DNA of 57,887 nt from Sporosalibacterium faouarense (lineage in GTDB: Bacteria > Bacillota > Clostridia > Tissierellales > VENL01). The translations under genes and the position numbers were made by a program. This document shows positions 54,243 to 57,887 of the stretch, piece after piece. Under the pieces are notes generated by a model, which saw only the letters and a program-made list of their open reading frames with translations, searched no databases and was not told the DNA's origin. Where the stretch lies: assembly GCF_016765695.1 (NCBI RefSeq), contig NZ_JAETGO010000020.1:1-57887 (forward strand), read 5' to 3'. Positions within the stretch are counted from its first letter, which is position 1. Every line of letters starts with the position of its first letter.

Positions 54243-54500
54243 CTATAAGTTATTAATATTTTCATAAATTACAAAATCTACATCTATATTATCATAGTTT
54301 AAGTTATTAGCAACTTGATTATGCTCATCTAATAAATAGACATCTTTAATAACTGGATTAACAAAGGATTCCCAGTGTATTTCATATCCAAGATAATACT
54401 CAACATCTTTTTCATATTTATTTATGTAAGAAGTGCTCACACATTGAAAATCACAAGTTATTACTATAACTGAGAAAGCTACAATAATTAATATTAGCAC
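54243..54500 (-). CDS. Hypothetical membrane-anchored protein with unclear start
   Basis: The 85-residue frame begins at GTG within its own membrane helix (LILIIVAFSVIVITCDFQCV) and continues as an extracytoplasmic acidic segment (NKYEKDVEYYLGYEIHWESF). Sensible sequence continues upstream (NKKILYPSITLVLI) to an ATA at about 54537 after which the frame closes, and no ribosome site fits any start. The gene may use an unusual start or be decaying. No family is recognised. Confidence 0.4.
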   Translation of the reverse strand: MLILIIVAFSVIVITCDFQCVSTSYINKYEKDVEYYLGYEIHWESFVNPVIKDVYLLDEHNQVANNLNYDNIDVDFVIYENINNL

Positions 54501-54878
54501 TAATGTTATGCTGGGATAAAGAATTTTTTTATTTATCTAATTAATTTTATTAACTTTATTATAGCAAATATTTGTAGATTGCAAAATATTTCAATTTTTG
54601 TTTTCCTCACTGATTCTAGCATACAATAATTCAATTCAAATGACCCCAAAACATATAAGTTCTTACTCTTTGAATTTCTAACGTACTTTATGATTTATAC
54701 TTTTTTTATCCTTTCAATTATCCTATCTTAAATCAACCAATACGTAATTCCTATATTAATCTTACTAGTATATATCATAATATATCGATATCATCAGCAT
54801 TGATCAGTTTAGAGGGGTTAATAGTTTAATTGTATTATCATACATTTTAATTAACCATAATCCAATGTCCCAAAATCA
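54501..54878. other. AT-rich intergenic stretch, nothing recognised
   Basis: About 380 bases without a convincing gene or RNA motif. The first 40 bases probably code for the N-terminus of the 54243-54500 protein. Confidence 0.4.
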
Positions 54879-54917
54879 AGCTGAGCCTAAAGTTATACTC
54901 TAACTTTAGGCTCAGCT
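54879..54917. terminator. Perfect 17-bp hairpin after the 54943 gene
   Basis: AGCTGAGCCTAAAGTTA at 54879-54895 is exactly complementary to 54901-54917, loop TACTC. T tail modest in both directions. Probably ends the leftward transcript. Confidence 0.8.
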
Positions 54918-54942
54918 ATTATATCTACTTATATTCAAACTT

Positions 54943-55401
54943 CTACTTATCTTTATCTACTAACTCTGTACACCTATCGTATACTTCCCTGTATTCCTCT
55001 TTTGTTTTAGCAGGAAGTGCGATATTATATTCTTCGCCAATAGTTAGTACCTTCTCAAAATTATCTAAAATATAAATACCTATCGATTGATTTTCTTCAT
55101 TTTTAATCATTCCAAATAAATATTTGTTTTTCTTGCCATAGACCAAGTCTAATTCAATGGCTTTCTCTCCATTTATTGTTATACGACCATCAAATTTGTC
55201 ACTCCAGAATGGTAAACTTCTTTTAAGATAGCCATCAATTTTGACATTTAGTCCTTCAACAATTTCTTCTGAACTTTTACCATATTTTATACCAACATAC
55301 TCTTTTGTAACTCTGATAGGTTGTTTATAATTAACGTAACAAGATACTATTAAAACTATTATTAAGAGAACACCTATAGCATACTTTTTCTTAATATTCA
55401 T
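54943..55401 (-). CDS. Membrane-anchored hypothetical protein, 152 aa
   Basis: The N-terminal helix (KKKYAIGVLLIIVLIVSCYV) is followed by an extracytoplasmic domain of about 120 residues with beta-rich sequence (FDGRITINGEKAIELDLVYG, then SIGIYILDNFEKVL). I recognise no family. The ATG at 55401 follows the stop of a 20-aa ORF by one base (TAATATG) and has no strong ribosome site of its own, so translation is probably coupled to that ORF. The alternative GTG at 55419 overlaps the small ORF. Confidence 0.65.
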   Translation of the reverse strand: MNIKKKYAIGVLLIIVLIVSCYVNYKQPIRVTKEYVGIKYGKSSEEIVEGLNVKIDGYLKRSLPFWSDKFDGRITINGEKAIELDLVYGKKNKYLFGMIKNEENQSIGIYILDNFEKVLTIGEEYNIALPAKTKEEYREVYDRCTELVDKDK

Positions 55402-55402
55402 A

Positions 55403-55465
55403 TTACTCGTACCTATCACTTACAAATACATTGGCTAATATGCTTACTACTACATTTTTATTCAT
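55403..55465 (-). CDS. 20-aa leader-type small ORF coupled to the 54943 gene
   Basis: The ATG is seven bases after a perfect GAGGAGG. The product, MNKNVVVSILANVFVSDRYE, is short and weakly hydrophobic. Its TAA lies one base before the next ATG, an arrangement typical of translational coupling. It could be a true small protein, a leader peptide, or simply the loading site for the next gene. No known leader-peptide amino-acid run is present. Confidence 0.5.
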   Translation of the reverse strand: MNKNVVVSILANVFVSDRYE

Positions 55466-55912
55466 ACTTCTTCCTCCTCATATAACCAGTTCTAATAAGA
55501 CATTTTTTAATTATATTAAACTTAAATATCATAAGTCCCCACTAAATCCTACTAATATAATTACTTGATAGGATCAACTTTTTTAAATTAGATCTCTATA
55601 TTAAGCATTTAATTTTAAGTTATAGTTTATTTCTTTCTTCAGAAGCTTGTACATCTTATCTTCTTCAAAACTCATAAGTCTATTTTCCCTCTCTTATTTA
55701 ATTAGCACAAAGTTCCAATATAATTCAATATATTGTTTTTGCAAATTATTAATTTCTATAAACTAATCTTTTATCTTTTATTGTAATATATATTCACTAA
55801 TTGTAAACAGGTTTATTTTGTCGCATTTTGTCAGTCATTAAATTTCTATTGTATTATTTGCGCAAATTTCAAGTTATTTCTCTTTAATGATTTTTAATAT
55901 TAAAGAAATATT
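55466..55912. other. AT-rich intergenic region; possible gene remnant
   Basis: No confident gene. On the minus strand 55601-55675 an ATG-started frame gives MSFEEDKMYKLLKKEINYNL plus four residues. It reads like protein, but its ribosome site is 12 bases away and the frame is closed just upstream, so it may be a decayed gene end. Confidence 0.3.
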
Positions 55913-55960
55913 AATCATAAAAAGCTCTGGTAAGTCTACTTACCAGAGCTTTTTATGATT
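55913..55960. terminator. 23-bp perfect bidirectional terminator after the flavoprotein gene
   Basis: The arms 55913-55935 and 55938-55960 are exactly complementary over 23 bases (core AAAAAGCTCTGGTAAG) with an A run on one side and a T run on the other. Confidence 0.92.
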
Positions 55961-55994
55961 CTTCAAAACACTTATTTTTTTTAGGATATATAAG

Positions 55995-57828
55995 TTAGAT
56001 TATCCTAGACAATTCTGCTGCTTCTGAAATAGCATTCACAGCCCTTCTTGCTTTTTTAGCATCTCCAATTACATAATAAGGCATATCATTTGTTTCGCAA
56101 AATTGCTTTATTTCATCATATTTCTTCGATTTAGAACCAATAGCAATTACTACATAGTCACAAGAAAGCTTTTGGGTTTCGCTACCTTTTTCAAGTTCAA
56201 CGGAATCCTTGTTAATCTTAGAACATTTTGTACTAACCATGGTTTTAATGCCTTCAGAAGCTAGATTCTCCATTACGGACACTTTTCTCAATAATCCAAG
56301 ATCTTTACCTACGCCATCAAGCATTTCCACTACAGCTATATTGCTAGATTTACTTTTTTCTGAAATGTATTCTGCTACTTCCAAACCAACTAAACCTCCG
56401 CCGATAATGACAACATTTCCTTCTGGCAATACTTTCCCTTCAAGTACATCAAAAGAACTGACTACGTGGGAAAAATCTGTTCCGGGAATATTAGGTTTTA
56501 TCGGTTCTGCTCCAGTAGCTACAATGACTGAATCAGGAGATATTTCTTGCAGAACATCCGATGTTACCTTAGTATTTAATCGTATGTCAACTCCTAATTT
56601 CCTTGCCTGTTGTCCTCTTGAAATAGCAGCCTCTCTCATTTCGCCTTTTCTTGGTGCAAGTCCGGCTAATAAAAATTGCCCTCCTAATAGACCTGATTCT
56701 TCAAGAAGGATTGGTTCATGTCCTCTTAGTTTTAATGTAATGGCAGCTTCTAATCCGGCTAAACCACCTCCTGCAACCAGTACTTTTTTAGGAGAATTGG
56801 TTTTTACTATGGCGAACTCCTTTTCTCTGCCCACAGCTGGATTTCTCATACAGCTAATTCTTCTATATTCACGTGCTGTTAATCTATCATAACAGCCCTG
56901 ATTACATGCCACGCATTTAATAATGCTATCTTCTTCCCCATCATATGCTTTCTTACAAAACTCGGAATCTGCTATCAAACCTCTGCCAATAACCACCATA
57001 TCAGTTTTGCCGGAATCAAGAATTTCTTCAGCCTGATCGGGAGAATTAATTCTTCCAACACCAATGGTAATCATTCCAGTTTCTTCTTTGATTCTTGCAG
57101 CGTTATCAACATTAAAACCTTTGGGAACATCAATCGGTGGAACTTCAAGTTTCATGCCAAAATTATTTGTTCCTATTGGGAATTTATTTCCTCTAGACAC
57201 ATCTAAAACATTTACTCCTGCTTCCTTTGCCATATTACAGAATTTAATAATATCTCCTATTGTTAATCCATCTTCTACATAATCATCCTGTGATACAACA
57301 CGCATTAGTAAAGGCATATCCTCTGGTATATTTTTACGAATGGATTCGATAATCTCTAGAGAATATCTGGCACGATTTTCTAAAGATCCACCATATTCAT
57401 CTGTTCTTTTATTCATTGCTGCACTTAAGAAACAGTGAGGAGAATAACCATGGGCCACATGAAACTCAACACAGTCAAAGCCAGCCTCTACAGCACGTTT
57501 CGCTGCAGTTCCAAATGCATCGACTACGTCACGAATAGTTTCTAAAGACGCACCAGGAATAGTTTTGCCATAAACATTAGTATCGCTAGGAATAATAAAC
57601 ATAGCTTCCGGATCAGATAGCCCAGCTGCTGGTCCTCCTTGCCATAATTGCACACAAGCTTTACCTCCAGCTCCATGGATAGCACTTGTAAATTTCTTTA
57701 AGCCTGGCAAAAACTTATCATCCCATATGTGTAAAAGAAGATCTCTTGGGGCTGACGGTCCGTGTACAGAAGCGGCTTCTGTTATGTTTAGACCACACCC
57801 TCCTACCGTTCTAGCAACATGATAATCA
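55995..57828 (-). CDS. Old Yellow Enzyme-type NADH:flavin oxidoreductase (enoate/2,4-dienoyl-CoA reductase-like), 5' end missing
   Basis: The protein has an FMN TIM barrel, an iron-sulfur site CVACNQGCYDRL...SCMRNP, and a C-terminal FAD/NAD domain with VAGGGLAGLEAAITLKLRGH and VVIIGGGLVGLEVAEY. Order and cluster match 2-enoate reductase, 2,4-dienoyl-CoA reductase and bile-acid BaiCD/BaiH enzymes. Reading toward the edge, TDYHVARTVGGCGLNITEAA (family-like) is preceded at 57829 by sequence of a mobile-element end, so roughly the first 40-60 residues are lost or displaced. The sequence looks richer in G and C than its neighbours by eye. Probably inactive unless an internal start is used. Confidence 0.85.
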
Positions 57829-57887
57829 GTGAACTCGTTCTGCTCAAGCAGAACATCGGGGCTTCAGATGGAGACTCCACTCCACCT
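57829..57887 (-). mobile_element. Right end of an IS200/IS605-type element inserted in the flavoprotein gene
   Basis: Reading leftward from the edge: GGTGGAGTGGAGTCTCC, ATCTGAAGCCCCG, the hairpin GTTCTGCT/AGCAGAAC (57837-57854) and GAGTTCAC, after which the flavoprotein frame begins at 57828. The GAAGCC-hairpin-GTTCAC plan equals that of the element at 1-99. IS200/IS605 elements end this way in the guide-RNA scaffold of TnpB. The transposase lies outside the window, so identification rests on pattern recognition. Confidence 0.5.

Noticed and set aside
55601-55675. 24-codon leftward frame MSFEEDKMYKLL... as another RiPP-like peptide
   Set aside because: The ribosome site is too far (12 bases), there is no maturase beside it, and the composition suggests the end of a decayed gene.
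28251-55960. Shared AAGCTCTGG core in the terminators at 28251 and 55913
   Set aside because: The match is limited to the stem core; the flanks differ, so chance similarity between terminators is more likely than a repeat family.

Overview
The window is low-GC DNA from an endospore-forming, strictly anaerobic member of the Firmicutes (Clostridia; gene content fits the Tissierellales/Clostridiales, but I cannot name a genus). The basis is a strong AT bias, near-perfect AGGAGG-type ribosome binding sites with frequent TTG/GTG starts, a gerA-type germination operon, a SpoVB-like flippase, a DUF421 protein and a four-subunit [FeFe]-hydrogenase. No rRNA, tRNA or CRISPR array was seen.

Layout. 1-136: outer (right) end of an IS200/IS605-type element and a hairpin. 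177-6755: ferredoxin-type aldo/keto reductase, putative metal exporter, MOP-family transporter that seems to start at ATA, a small membrane protein, a 38-aa ORF, a CBS-CBS-ACT protein and a DUF5658-like protein. 6752-10959: germination operon gerAA-gerAB-gerAC plus a 57-aa two-helix 'D'-type subunit, preceded by a 30-aa single-helix ORF. 11058-14287: DUF421, KTSC, ArsB/NhaD carrier with a 57-aa partner, and a hypothetical gene. 14450-17783: response regulator, histidine kinase and lipoprotein. 18049-22466: hndABCD, an NAD(P)-linked and possibly electron-bifurcating hydrogenase. 22749-25281: ABC exporter and TetR repressor, with a consensus promoter bracketed by two operators. 25527-28119: YfcC carrier and DUF2817 peptidase. 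28310-32494: GH38 alpha-mannosidase and AraC regulator. 32780-37476: TraB/GumN protein, two small membrane proteins, topoisomerase III. 37695-42054: pirin, a lipoprotein, and an ECF sigma/anti-sigma pair. 42221-44093: MarR-MATE drug efflux operon. 44194-48901: tandem-repeat surface protein, truncated CPBP protease, M20 amidohydrolase, SSS symporter with DUF3311 subunit. 49199-50674: SelO. 50783-52248: a radical SAM/SPASM maturase preceded by a 24-aa peptide. 52515-55465: SpoVB-like flippase and small membrane-anchored proteins. 55995-57828: Old Yellow Enzyme-type flavoprotein whose 5' end is replaced by a second IS200/IS605-type right end at 57829-57887.

Most genes read leftward and form short operons separated by good hairpin terminators. 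The most interesting locus is at 50.8-52.4 kb: a 24-residue peptide with a perfect Shine-Dalgarno, then a hairpin terminator/attenuator, then a SPASM-domain radical SAM enzyme. That is the architecture of a ribosomally made, post-translationally modified peptide (RiPP) system, and I do not recognise the precursor. Other notable signals are three copies of a roughly 73-88 bp imperfect palindrome that overlaps possible promoters (17.8, 31.5 and 32.5 kb), non-canonical start codons, and several small membrane-protein genes too short for routine annotation.
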